NCBI RefSeq assembly: GCF_900108515.1
Contig: NZ_FNWW01000004.1
Location: 62,001-126,000 of the forward strand
Source: Halobacillus karajensis
GTDB taxonomy: Bacteria; Bacillota; Bacilli; Bacillales; Halobacillaceae
Length of the DNA: 64,000 bases
Direction: 5' to 3'
Each line of letters opens with the position of its first letter. Within the stretch, counting starts at the first letter, position 1. A model generated the notes under the pieces. That model was not told the origin of the DNA, searched no databases, and saw only the letters and a list, made by a program, of their open reading frames with translations. Positions 42,960 to 51,489 of this stretch are shown piece after piece. Position numbers and translations under genes: made by a program.

Positions 42960-43470
42960 AACATCCAACTCATGGTAAGGTTCTACAAAGGAATTTTAGA
43001 GCATTGACTCTGTGAGACATGGGAGGGTTCACCTTCATGAGAATTGTGGGCATCCATAAGTGCGACCATAAGTTAATCACAACCCAAAGTTTAAAGAAAC
43101 TAGTAATTGGGTGTACACTGACCGAGTGAATACTGTCTTTCATTCCCTTAAGTTCATCAGAAATAAAGAGGAGTACTTCCTCAAACCACGAGCTTGAATA
43201 TCTTCGATTAATTCTTTCCACACATAGGCGGATTCTGTTGGAGCGACGGTATAGGCAAGGACTTCTTTAGAGCCCTCCTCTCGAATCCCCACGTCAATAT
43301 AAACGGCTTCTTTGGACTCGCTTTACAAGAATAAAAGCCGCGTCTAAATAAACGCATATATAACGTGGATAGTAAACGCTGGCGAAAGGCTTTCACTTCT
43401 TCTGTGACGGCTGTGATCATGTTTGAAATCGTTGGATGCCTCCAAAGCAGTTGCTTTAAAGATACCCTTC
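42960..43470 (-). pseudogene. IS256-family transposase remnant
   Basis: Read on the minus strand, pieces in different frames give AVTEEVKAFRQRLLSTLYMR, then YIDVGIREEGSKEVLAYTVA with PTESAYVWKELIEDIQARGL, and EEVLLFISDELKGMKDSIHS, a recognisable central part of IS256/mutator transposases. The frame is broken several times and both ends of the gene are missing; no terminal inverted repeats are evident. The sequence beyond ~42980 is not recognised. Confidence 0.8.
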
Positions 43471-43472
43471 AG

Positions 43473-45167
43473 TCATTTATTTCTTACCATTTGGTTCTTC
43501 TCTTGATCGAGTTCTTCGATAATTTCTTCTTTTATCTCTTCGTACATATCTTCCTTGATTTCTTCATATATTTCTTCTTTCACATCATCGAAAAGCTCTT
43601 CACGAAATTCCTCTTTAGCGAAGTTAAGTCTTTCTATTCGTTTATTCTTGCGATCCATTTTCCAATTTTTTCTAAACATCCTTAACATGGAGACGATCAT
43701 GAGTATCATAATGAATGAAAATGGTAAGGCAGCAATAATCGAAGCCGTTTGCAGGGCTCCTAATCCGCCTCCACCGCTTAATAGAAGGACGCTTGCGGAT
43801 CCCGCAATGAGAAACCCCCAAATTAATTTAACCGACATTAGCGGGTTAAGGCTACCACGAGATGTCATTGCACCTAGTACATAGGAAGCTGAATCCGCAG
43901 ATGTGATGAAGAAGATGAGAATTAGAAGCATGGCTAGGATACTGGTAACCCCACTTAATGGCAGCTGCTCTAGAGTGGCAAATAGAGCAAGTTCGACGTT
44001 ATCCGTTACTAGACCTGCAATTCCGCTATTCCCGTTCATTTCTAGGTTTAAGGCTGTTCCTCCAAACGTGGTAAACCAAATAATGGCTAATAGCGATGGT
44101 ACAATCAGCACGCCTGCCATAAATTCACGAATCGTTCGTCCGCGTGAGATTCGGGCAATAAATAGCCCCATAAAAGGAGCCCAGGAAATATGCCAAGCCC
44201 AGAAAAAGATGGTGTTTGTACCGAGCCATTCGCTTTCTGAAAAAGGTGTCAATGTTAGGCTCATCGGAACAACATTAGAAATATATCCGCCAAGTGTTGT
44301 GACGAAACTTTCAGCAATGAACAGTGTTGGACCTACGATAATTACAAATATAAGGAAGAGCCCAGCGATTACCAAATTAATATTACTTAGAACTTTTATT
44401 CCCTTGTTTAGACCTTTGGCAGCAGAGAACATAAACAAAAAGGTTACGATGATAATAATAACAATTTGAGTCAAAGCATTATTAGGAATCGGGAAAATGT
44501 GAGAAAGGCCCCCCGTAATCTGCATAGCACTAAGTCCAAAAGTAGTTGCAACTCCCGTACATGTAGCTAGTACGGCTAAGATATCAATCGTTCGCCCTGC
44601 CCAACCATTAATCTTGTCACCTAATAGTGGATAAAAAGCAGAACTAATTAAAGCTGGCCGATCTTTTCTAAACTGAACATAAGCAAGCGTCAAACCGACA
44701 ATGGAAAAAATTGCCCATGGGTGTAAGGACCAATGATAGGAACCATAGCGGAGTCCGGCGAGGGCTGCTTCTCTTGTTTCTGGTATGTATCCAACTGGTG
44801 TGTCTAAATAATAAAGGACGGGTTCTGCAATACCCCAGAAAACAAAGCCGACACCAATTCCTGCGGCAAAGAGCATGCCAATCCATGAAGTCCAGGAATA
44901 TTCAGGTCTATCTGACGGTTTCCCTAAGCGAAGTTTTCCATAAGGACTTATGGAAAGGAAAATGACAAATAGTACGAAAAAGGCGGTAATAAGCATATAA
45001 AACCACCCAAAGTTGGTAATCATCCAACCGAGTGCATGTTCAGCCGCACGATTCAGAGACCCTGGTGATAATGCCCCCCATAGGACAAATAATGTAACCA
45101 GGATTGCGGAAATAAAGAATACTTTCGCTGGTTTTTTTGTTGAATATGAATAGTTTTTTTCGGTCAT
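43473..45167 (-). CDS. BCCT-family osmolyte transporter (glycine betaine, OpuD/BetP-like)
   Basis: This 564-aa, 12-TM sodium-coupled transporter has GVGFVFWGIAEPV, the glycine-rich stretch GMLFAAGIGVG, and the signature WAWHISWAPFMGLFIARISRGRTIREF near residue 330. The C-terminal ~60 residues form an unusually acidic, repetitive helix (EELFDDVKEEIYEEIKEDMYEEIKE), the place where BetP and OpuD sense osmotic and K+ conditions. The typical substrate is glycine betaine. The gene is flanked by IS remnants on both sides but is intact. Confidence 0.92.
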   Translation of the reverse strand: MTEKNYSYSTKKPAKVFFISAILVTLFVLWGALSPGSLNRAAEHALGWMITNFGWFYMLITAFFVLFVIFLSISPYGKLRLGKPSDRPEYSWTSWIGMLFAAGIGVGFVFWGIAEPVLYYLDTPVGYIPETREAALAGLRYGSYHWSLHPWAIFSIVGLTLAYVQFRKDRPALISSAFYPLLGDKINGWAGRTIDILAVLATCTGVATTFGLSAMQITGGLSHIFPIPNNALTQIVIIIIVTFLFMFSAAKGLNKGIKVLSNINLVIAGLFLIFVIIVGPTLFIAESFVTTLGGYISNVVPMSLTLTPFSESEWLGTNTIFFWAWHISWAPFMGLFIARISRGRTIREFMAGVLIVPSLLAIIWFTTFGGTALNLEMNGNSGIAGLVTDNVELALFATLEQLPLSGVTSILAMLLILIFFITSADSASYVLGAMTSRGSLNPLMSVKLIWGFLIAGSASVLLLSGGGGLGALQTASIIAALPFSFIMILMIVSMLRMFRKNWKMDRKNKRIERLNFAKEEFREELFDDVKEEIYEEIKEDMYEEIKEEIIEELDQEKNQMVRNK

Positions 45168-45394
45168 CTTTTAAACGAATGACTCCTTTCATTTTTGTCG
45201 CTCTACGTAGTTTTAAGATATGTAATAGTATGTACACCCTACCTTTTAAACTCTTAAAGACTTTAATAAAATGTACCACCTACTTCACATTTTTGTAAAA
45301 TTTTGATTATACAAAAAAAGATGCCTTTTAACCACAATAAATTCTGTATGCTTTAAATTGCTAAGTAATTCGAGGATAAAACAATTGAATCATC

Positions 45395-45714
45395 ATTCCC
45401 ATTTTTCGTGACTCTCCTAAGGTCTTTGAATGGGGAAAAATAGGATACAACTCCCCTAAACGAAAGGCATCAATGGCATCAGTCTTTACTTTCCTTAAGC
45501 TCATTTTTTTTAGCTTCATGGTAATGACCAGTAGATTCAAAAACGACCACTGGAGGTCGCCCTGTGATCTCTTTCACTTCTACCCAAGACCGATAAAAAC
45601 CATGTAACCCTAGGCTTGAACACATAGCTTTTTTTGTAAGGATCTTTTTTCTGTAAAAAAGGCTTGTACTTGGCATTTTCCCTTCGCAATATCCAGACCA
45701 ATGACTGGATCCAT
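45395..45714 (-). pseudogene. IS110-family transposase remnant
   Basis: From ATG at 45714 on the minus strand the N-terminus reads MDPVIGLDIAKGKCQVQAFF with a later KSYVFKPRVTWFLSVLGR and FESTGHYHEA, the start of IS110 transposases (DEDD-type). After several frameshifts and a deletion, LRKVKTDAIDAFRLGELYP resumes. The remaining two thirds, including the C-terminal serine domain, are missing. Confidence 0.8.
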
Positions 45715-45902
45715 TACTTATCACGTCTCCTTTTTTAGATTCGCCGGCAGCCCCTAACATATCTTGTAGTGTCATAGATTCGCTTGTTATACGGGATCCA
45801 GTTTCCAATCATGGCTATGTTTTAATGAAAGTAAGGGGCCACTTCTGACCGGATATTGACTGGATTCTCTTTATCAATACTAATATCTTATTTATCCTCG
45901 TA

Positions 45903-46215
45903 CTAATGTCGTAAAGTTGGAAGACCGATTTTAGAGGGGTTTTTATATCTTATCTTCTAGTATTTATGTTACTCAGAGTATGGGCGGCATGATGTGATAG
46001 TGCCCAAAACCCTTTTAACATAGGGTTTGAGAACAATTTGACTGGATTCTGACTGGTTTTTAAAATCGATTACTAAAAATCAACAGGCCTCTCAAGAGTT
46101 TATAAACTTTTGAGAGGCCTTTCTTTTATTGTAAGAGATACATGTGGCAAAGGGATAATTTTGAAATAATTGCTATTAAGTGATAGGACGATTATCTCGA
46201 ACCTGAGTCTTCAAG
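45903..46215 (+). repeat. 320-bp direct repeat, copy B
   Basis: This is the second copy of 39635-39970, lying next to the IS110 remnant. It includes the hairpin AGGCCTCTCAAGAGTTT / AAACTTTTGAGAGGCCT (46085-46120) and ends with the dispersed motif TATCTCGAA-CTGAGTCTTCAA. The rest of 46216-46540 shows no gene or element I can recognise. Confidence 0.7.
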
Positions 46216-46544
46216 TAATACGAGGCTAATCTAAAAAAATGGAGATGGATGGAATGTTAATGATAAATCCAAACATAAATATGAAGAAAAAAATTATTGA
46301 TATTTTACAAGTAACAGTTGCAGGTAGTTATTATAAAAGTTAAGGCTGTGATTTATTCATAATAGTATTCGGTTATTATGTTACTTAAAAAAGTATCATA
46401 GAAGTTATAACACTCATTTGTGAATGAGAGAATTAAGATAAAATAACAAAAAAGCTTAAGAGTAGGTTCCTAGGAAGATTATGAGATCGAAGAATTGTGT
46501 TGGTCATAAAAATTCTAGGATTAGTTTAATAAGACAATATTAAA

Positions 46545-46577
46545 AATGAACTTCCAAGGATATGGAAGTTCATTTTT
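46545..46577. terminator. Bidirectional terminator
   Basis: AATGAACTTCCA (46545-46556) and TGGAAGTTCATT (46563-46574) with A- and T-runs on the two sides. It serves the reverse-strand lipoprotein gene. Confidence 0.75.
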
Positions 46578-46628
46578 CTACTATCAATATTGAACTTTAA
46601 CTTTTTTTATTTCTAATAGCAAGCAGAG

Positions 46629-46814
46629 TTATTCTTCGCTTTCCGTGTCAGATCCTTCAGAACCAGAATCGCCTTCCGTGTCATTGTTTTCACCAGAGTC
46701 TTGTTCTTCTGTTTGGTCCCCATTCCCCATGTCTTCCTCATCTTCACCGTCGCCACAAGCTGCCAATGTAAGTACAGAAGTCAAACCTAGAGCTAACATC
46801 CATTTTTTCAACAT
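46629..46814 (-). CDS. Small acidic lipoprotein
   Basis: The 61-aa product has a basic start (MLKKWM), hydrophobic core and lipobox LTLAAC (lipidated Cys ~20). The mature ~41 residues are almost only Glu, Asp, Gly, Ser, Asn and Thr with no fold. Ribosome site AAAGGAG lies upstream on the minus strand. Function unknown; such acidic tails suit a high-salt exterior. Confidence 0.7.
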   Translation of the reverse strand: MLKKWMLALGLTSVLTLAACGDGEDEEDMGNGDQTEEQDSGENNDTEGDSGSEGSDTESEE

Positions 46815-47008
46815 ATAGAAAGTCTCCTTTCAAATAGGGTACACTACATATATACCTTGTACATGTAAAGGAGGGATAAACAGAAAATAAATAATTGGTA
46901 AATTAATGAAAATTATGATTTAATCCAAGCATTTTTACTATATTCTCTTTGTTCCCAATACCCTGTATGTTCATTATCAATTAACTCTATATTGTTTAAC
47001 TATTTAAC

Positions 47009-47245
47009 TGATTTATACGCATACCTGTCAAAAACAATGAGGCGTATGGGTCCTCTGTTCCGGTTTTCAATCAGTTCGCCGTCAATCAGCATCGCGACCA
47101 TGACATTTTTGTCCATGGCCTGTTCACTCGAAAGAGTGTGTAAACCGCCGTCTTGAGAGTTTTACTTGCTTTACCTCATCATTAATCCCCGCATGATCAA
47201 GCAAATCTTTAAGTTTGATCCCTTCCCATGTAACATTATATGCAC
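47009..47245 (-). pseudogene. Molybdopterin-dependent oxidoreductase (sulfite oxidase-like) fragment
   Basis: On the minus strand, YNVTWEGIKLKDLLDHAGIN with DEVKQVKL and, in another frame, MDKNVMVAMLIDGELIENRN with RGPIRLIVFDRYAYKS, match two neighbouring motifs of the sulfite-oxidase-type catalytic domain. No start, no cofactor Cys and no dimer domain remain. The flanks 46815-47008 and 47246-47489 hold no recognisable gene. Confidence 0.6.
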
Positions 47246-47489
47246 TTCAGCCGGTCACACAACCAGGGAAAGTACTGCACGCTGACTTTAGAGGAAAAGC
47301 AACTGTAGAACCATTTGTGGAATAACAGGAAACCTTTTTATAGTTGGGGATCGTCAGGAAAATGCGGCTTTACAACGTTTAGGAAATTGTTATCCATAAA
47401 AAAAGCCGATTTCAGGAATCGACTGTTGTATTAATGCACTTCTTTAGTAGAGTAAATAAAGAATAATATTCAATTGGGGGTAAACGAAC

Positions 47490-47927
47490 ATGTCTAATAG
47501 TAATAAAACACCATTGCATCTCTGGTTAATAGCTTTATTTTTTATTTTTATATATTCTTATGGAGTTTATGATTACTTTATGATGCTCGGACATGATGCT
47601 GATTATTATAATTCCAAAAATTATGGAGAGGCAGTACACAAATATTTTACAAATTATCCTATAGGACTTTTAGTTTTATGGACAATTAATATTTTTGGCA
47701 GCATAATTGCTTCCATTTTGCTCTTGTTTCGCACTCGTTGGGTAGTTTGGATAGCCCTAATATCAGCTATTTCTATGTTACTTTTAGAAGCTATAACCTT
47801 TGCCTTTAAAAATCGTTGGGAAGTTCTAGGACCTTTTATATCTATGTTTGATATAGGGTTACTTATAATAACTTGGGCATTCTTCTTTTATTGTAGATAT
47901 TTAGCAAAAAGAGGGGTATTAAAATAA
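47490..47927 (+). CDS. Four-TM membrane protein, unknown function
   Basis: The 145-aa protein has four hydrophobic segments (LWLIALFFIFIYSYGVYDYF, GLLVLWTINIFGSIIASILL, WIALISAISMLLLEAITFAF, FDIGLLIITWAFFFYCRYLA) with short loops, starting behind TTGGGGGT. The layout and the segment around YDYFMML recall a widespread small inner-membrane family with no assigned role. Confidence 0.6.
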   Translation: MSNSNKTPLHLWLIALFFIFIYSYGVYDYFMMLGHDADYYNSKNYGEAVHKYFTNYPIGLLVLWTINIFGSIIASILLLFRTRWVVWIALISAISMLLLEAITFAFKNRWEVLGPFISMFDIGLLIITWAFFFYCRYLAKRGVLK

Positions 47928-48289
47928 AACGAAAATACTGCATAAATATTTAGATGCAGTTATCTTTAATTAAAGGGCGCTATTCAGCAGTAAAATAAGG
48001 GGGCAATCAATTGTACAAGACAAAAATGATATCAATTGCTTCAGTTTCAGCTGGTGAAAAAAATACAGAAACTTAGGAGCTAAGAAATAGATTCAGATAC
48101 GCTGAAACATTGTTTTTTGATAACTGTGACTTTCATGGGCTCCGGATGATCTAACTCAATGGGTTAACTCATGTCCTTGTTCTTTGATGCAGACAAGGCA
48201 AGCTTAGGAAGGTTAAGGTACACGGTGATAGGCTTCTTCACTGTCGGGCTCGATCAAATGAATCAAGCCTCTCGTGACGAGTAGTTGAA

Positions 48290-48603
48290 CGTGATCGGAA
48301 AAGTAGTAGACGTCTATATATACCCGGTAGCCGTAGAGTACGATATTGTCCTGTTGGATTCGATGCTGCATTTTTATAAAAGGGATATCGAGAACGAAAC
48401 GAACTTCGTCAAGCGTATTGCTACAGAGTTGAAAACGGTGGGGTGTTGGCCATTTTTATGATGCAAGGGCAAAAAGAGAGGCATACTTGAAGCGTGCGCT
48501 GGATGAGATGGAGGTTGAGTGGGAAGTACTTACTGACCGCTATACAGACTACCTGGAATTCAACGCACTCTATCATATGTATATCTTGAAAAAGGCCAGT
48601 TGA
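48290..48603 (+). pseudogene. Class I SAM methyltransferase, C-terminal remnant
   Basis: VAVEYDIVLLDSMLHFYKRD and FVKRIATELK are in one frame, GGVLAIFMMQGQK in a second and REAYLKRALDEMEVEWEVLT...YHMYILKK in the first again, ending TGA 48601-48603. The order fits motifs IV-VI of a small methyltransferase. The SAM-binding N-terminus is missing. The stretch 47928-48289 contains one copy of a GGGGGCAAT-type repeat and otherwise nothing I can name. Confidence 0.6.
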
Positions 48604-48658
48604 ATATACGTTTTGCATACGTTTTGCTAAATAGTCTATGAAGTGGAGTAGATAATTA

Positions 48659-49537
48659 ATGGAACGAGTATTAGTTGCGGGTGCAACCGGTTACCTAGGA
48701 CGATATGTTGTAAAAGCACTAAAACAAAAAGGTTATTATGTAAAAGTATTGGTGAGATCCCAAGATAAGTTAAATCAAGAGGGTGCCTTTTCTTCTCCCT
48801 CTATCTATGATTTTGTTGATGATATTGTTATTGGGGATGTTACTAGGCCACAAACGATTAAAGATGTATGCACAGATGTTGATTTCGTTTTTTCTTCTGT
48901 AGGCATAACAAAGCAAAAGGACAATTTGACATTCATGGATGTAGACTTTAAAGGTAATCTTAATTTATTGAGAGAAGCGGAACGAAGTAATGTCCAAAGA
49001 TTCATGTATATTAATGTACATGGAGCTGAGGAATGTCTCTCTACTCTAATTAAAGCAAAGCAAAGATTCGTAAATGAACTAAAGCGTAGTTCAATACATC
49101 ATATTATTATCAATCCTACAGGCTACTACTCTGATATGACTGAATTTTTAACCATGGCTCGAAAAGGAAGAGTGTTTCTGTTTGGTAAGGGTTTAAATAA
49201 AATGAATCCCATTCATGGAGCTGACCTTGCTAATGTTTGTGTTTATGCATTTGTTAAAGAAAACTCAATCCTTGAGGTTGGAGGACCAGATGCTTACACT
49301 TATCGTGAGATGGCTGAATTAGCTTTTAAGGTAGTCAGCAAAACGGAAAAAACTATTACAGTTCCTGAATGGTTAGTTAAAATCAGCTTACCCTTGTTAA
49401 AGATTATCAATAAAAAGCAATATAATTTGTTTCTATTCTTCTTTTATATGATGACCCATGATGTTGTTGCTGAATCCCATGGTAAGGTGGATTTAAAATC
49501 ATATTTTGAAAGTGTTAATGAACAAAGGAGGCAATAA
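48659..49537 (+). CDS. NAD(P)-binding SDR/NmrA-like protein
   Basis: The 292-aa protein opens with the nucleotide-binding loop VAGATGYLGRYVVKAL (GxxGxxG, residues 7-13), followed by VRSQDK for NADP-type binding, VDFVFSSVGITKQ and the later NPTGYYSDM segment. There is no classic Tyr-x3-Lys pair, placing it with atypical/NmrA-like extended SDRs used as epimerases, sensors or reductases. The stop overlaps the start of a broken TetR gene by one base, so the regulator probably controlled it. Confidence 0.8.
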   Translation: MERVLVAGATGYLGRYVVKALKQKGYYVKVLVRSQDKLNQEGAFSSPSIYDFVDDIVIGDVTRPQTIKDVCTDVDFVFSSVGITKQKDNLTFMDVDFKGNLNLLREAERSNVQRFMYINVHGAEECLSTLIKAKQRFVNELKRSSIHHIIINPTGYYSDMTEFLTMARKGRVFLFGKGLNKMNPIHGADLANVCVYAFVKENSILEVGGPDAYTYREMAELAFKVVSKTEKTITVPEWLVKISLPLLKIINKKQYNLFLFFFYMMTHDVVAESHGKVDLKSYFESVNEQRRQ

Positions 49538-49711
49538 TGTATACGAAGCTAAATCTCATTCAAGCAACAATTGATTTCATTATGGAACATGGTCTCGAAA
49601 AACTAACTATTAATAAGGTAATTAAAAAGGAAGAAAGTAGTAAAGGGCCCTTATTATTACTACTTTTCAAATATTGACGACTTGATGAAAGAAGTATTTT
49701 TCATTCCTTAA
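49537..49711 (+). pseudogene. TetR-family regulator, truncated and frameshifted
   Basis: MYTKLNLIQATIDFIMEHGLEK then LTINKVIKK is the start of a TetR HTH. After a one-base slip in the GGGCCC/TTATTATTACT area the other frame supplies PYYYYFSNIDDLMKEVFFIP and a stop. The ligand-binding domain is absent. Confidence 0.7.
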
Positions 49712-49811
49712 ATCATAGCCTTGTTGAGTTTTCATACTGTAACAAGGTCATTTAATGAAAATATCAACCTATTCGGGCATTATCTAATACAAACGTCTAA
49801 GAAAAAAACTC

Positions 49812-50027
49812 TTGAACATGCTCAGGAACCAAGGAGGTTCGGATCAATTTCATAATCTCCGTATACTTCATAAAGATATTCATCGACTTATCCATATGAA
49901 AGATATAGAGAAAATAAAGCTTCACCTTGAAAAGTTACCACAGAATCGATTGATCTTAGACAAAATCAATCAATACCGAAAGATATGTGGGGTGGAAGGG
50001 ATCGAAGCATCCAGTCTTGAAGAGTAA
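49812..50027 (+). pseudogene. Group II intron reverse transcriptase, C-terminal HNH fragment
   Basis: The frame reads NQGGSDQFHNLRILHKDIHRLIHM then NRLILDKINQYRKICGVEGIE, the C-terminal HNH/En end of group II intron-encoded proteins (the usual NL-LLHK--H-LIH and LN--R---G pattern). The RT and maturase domains are missing. It is directly followed by intron RNA 3' sequence. Confidence 0.65.
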
Positions 50028-50060
50028 CAAAGGAACTTATAATGTAGTACATAACTTTAG

Positions 50061-50152
50061 ATGGAACGCCGGATGCTGGGAAAACTAGCACGTCCAAGGT
50101 GTGGAGCAGGGGAGAAGCCGGAGATGACTTCAAACGCTTACCTACTGCTAAC
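50061..50152 (+). ncRNA. Group II intron 3' end (domains IV-VI remnant)
   Basis: GGAACGCCGGATGCTGGGAAA and CTAGCACGTCCAAGGTGTGG followed by GAGCAGGGGAGAAGCC and TACCTACTGCTAAC fit the conserved 3' part of bacterial group II introns of the Bacillus halodurans/Oceanobacillus type, with domain V then the domain VI branch region. The 5' ribozyme half is absent, so it cannot splice by itself. Confidence 0.6.
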
Positions 50153-50192
50153 TAATCTAAAACGATAGAAAAATCATTCAGAAAGGATCAAT

Positions 50193-50375
50193 ATGACTGA
50201 AATAATAAGTTCATTAATATATATTGTTTTATTAATTAGTGTTTCAGTACTCTTATTTTTTATTGTAACTTCTGTATGGGGTACTGGTGAACCAGGTATT
50301 ATCTTTCTTTTATCAATAATCAGCGCCCAGCTACTATTAAGTAATTTTGCGGAAATGAGACAATCTAAAAGTTAA
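50193..50375 (+). CDS. Small two-TM protein, 60 aa
   Basis: ATG follows AAAGGATCAAT. Two hydrophobic segments (SLIYIVLLISVSVLLFFIVTSVW and GIIFLLSIISAQLLLSNFA) leave almost no soluble part. Unknown function; it is one of several mini membrane proteins in this repeat-rich zone. Confidence 0.45.
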   Translation: MTEIISSLIYIVLLISVSVLLFFIVTSVWGTGEPGIIFLLSIISAQLLLSNFAEMRQSKS

Positions 50376-50392
50376 TCTAATGACGAAAGCAC

Positions 50393-50435
50393 TTTTATCT
50401 CGAAGCTGAGTCTTCATGAAAAGGGGGCAATACTG
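50393..50435 (+). repeat. Dispersed TCTCGAA...GAGTCTTCA...GGGGGCAAT repeat
   Basis: TTATCTCGAAGCTGAGTCTTCA followed by AAAGGGGGCAATACTGC. It is the fullest member of a family also seen at 39942, 46195, 50725 and 51191, each between small genes. Confidence 0.6.
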
Positions 50436-50513
50436 CCGCAACAGGTTGAATATTATTTCATTACAATATTTTGTAAAAGTTAGATTTTAGGAAACAGAAA
50501 GGATCGAGTTGGA

Positions 50514-50681
50514 TTGTATTTATTCATATCTATAGTTTTATGTGCAATACTAGGTTGGTTATTGATGATGGCTGGCCCACTATTAGGAGGGATTATTGCA
50601 TTTGGAATAGCTGCCGGCTGTTTGTTTAGGGGTGTTTACCTCTTGAATAAGCTTGTAGTGGAGTTAGTTGGCAAGGACTAA
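50514..50681 (+). CDS. Small membrane protein, 55 aa
   Basis: TTG 50514 follows AAAGGATCGAG. The product (MYLFISIVLCAILGWLLMMA...) has two adjacent hydrophobic, glycine-rich segments and a short polar tail ending LVGKD. It is flanked by dispersed repeats. Unknown. Confidence 0.4.
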   Translation: MYLFISIVLCAILGWLLMMAGPLLGGIIAFGIAAGCLFRGVYLLNKLVVELVGKD

Positions 50682-50724
50682 AAATACTTTAGTTTGATAC
50701 TTAATATTGGAACTATAGAAGATA

Positions 50725-50775
50725 TTACCTCGAATTCGAGTCTTAAATAAACGGGGGGGCGATTGCTCAACAGTG
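50725..50775 (+). repeat. Dispersed repeat copy
   Basis: TTACCTCGAATTCGAGTCTTA then AACGGGGGGGCGATTGCTCAACAG. Compared with the 50393 copy it retains the arm, the G-run and the C-AACAG end. The 50776-50937 gap holds no gene. Confidence 0.55.
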
Positions 50776-50937
50776 TACTGAAACTTCTTTAACTAAATGA
50801 CAGGAAAACGATAGATTTGATTATGAATTACTATTAGATTTAACGGTTAAAGAGTTAAATTAAAATCAATAGCCTTTTCATAAAGACGGTAATTTCTGCT
50901 GTTCCATGAATGGTGAGTAAGTACAGGAGGAGTGTAA

Positions 50938-51234
50938 ATGCAAAAGGTAGCAAAATACATTAGTATTAGTTTGTTTGTAATCGCAGGTCTATTGTTCTTG
51001 GTGGGCTTATTTATTGATATTGCCTTTTCATGGTTATACACAATGCTGTTTTTAGTTCCATCTCTTATAATTCATGAGCTCTTACAGATGCCTGCAAAGG
51101 GAAAAAAGAAGGATATACTCATTTGTTTACATCAGTGTTGCTTCTCTAATGTTTGGGCTCGGAGCGTTAGAATTAATCATTGGCTGAGGGTAATTCTCGA
51201 AACCAAGTCTTCCTGTAACGGGGGCAATAATTAA
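50938..51234 (+). CDS. Small membrane protein with a probably frameshifted C-terminus
   Basis: ATG after AGGAGGAG. Residues 1-55 contain two hydrophobic segments (ISISLFVIAGLLFLVGLFIDI and LYTMLFLVPSLIIHELL). From ~58 on the sequence (DILICLHQCCFSNVWARSV) does not look protein-like, whereas other frames give GYTHLFTSVLL and LMFGLGALELIIG with a stop, a convincing third membrane segment. A homologue would need two small corrections here. The tail runs into a dispersed repeat. Confidence 0.45.
   Translation: MQKVAKYISISLFVIAGLLFLVGLFIDIAFSWLYTMLFLVPSLIIHELLQMPAKGKKKDILICLHQCCFSNVWARSVRINHWLRVILETKSSCNGGNN
51191..51230 (+). repeat. Dispersed repeat copy
   Basis: AATTCTCGAAACCAAGTCTTCC then AACGGGGGCAATAATT. 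The gap 51235-51489 after it contains an A/T-rich promoter-like area for the transporter (TATAAT at 51385-51390), without a convincing -35. Confidence 0.5.
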
Positions 51235-51489
51235 ATAATTTGATGGCCCTTGTAATGCTGGTAGTAAATTGTAAGAAGAAAACAAAAAAGTTTTATACAC
51301 AATGTCGAATGAATGAAAGATTCAAAATGTGTTATTGTTTTAATATTCAGAAACTTACGATGTAAACACTCATATTTGGAGGTGTATAATTCTCAATCAT
51401 TCTGTATTTAAAATAAGACTTTCTCTTCAAAACCTACAGGGTTCCTTCTTATAAGGGGTAAATGAAATCATATAATGGGAGGTTTTTTG

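Noticed and set aside
43903-44469. 188-codon forward frame inside the reverse-strand BCCT gene
   Set aside because: Antisense to conserved transmembrane helices; composition is that of a complement frame.
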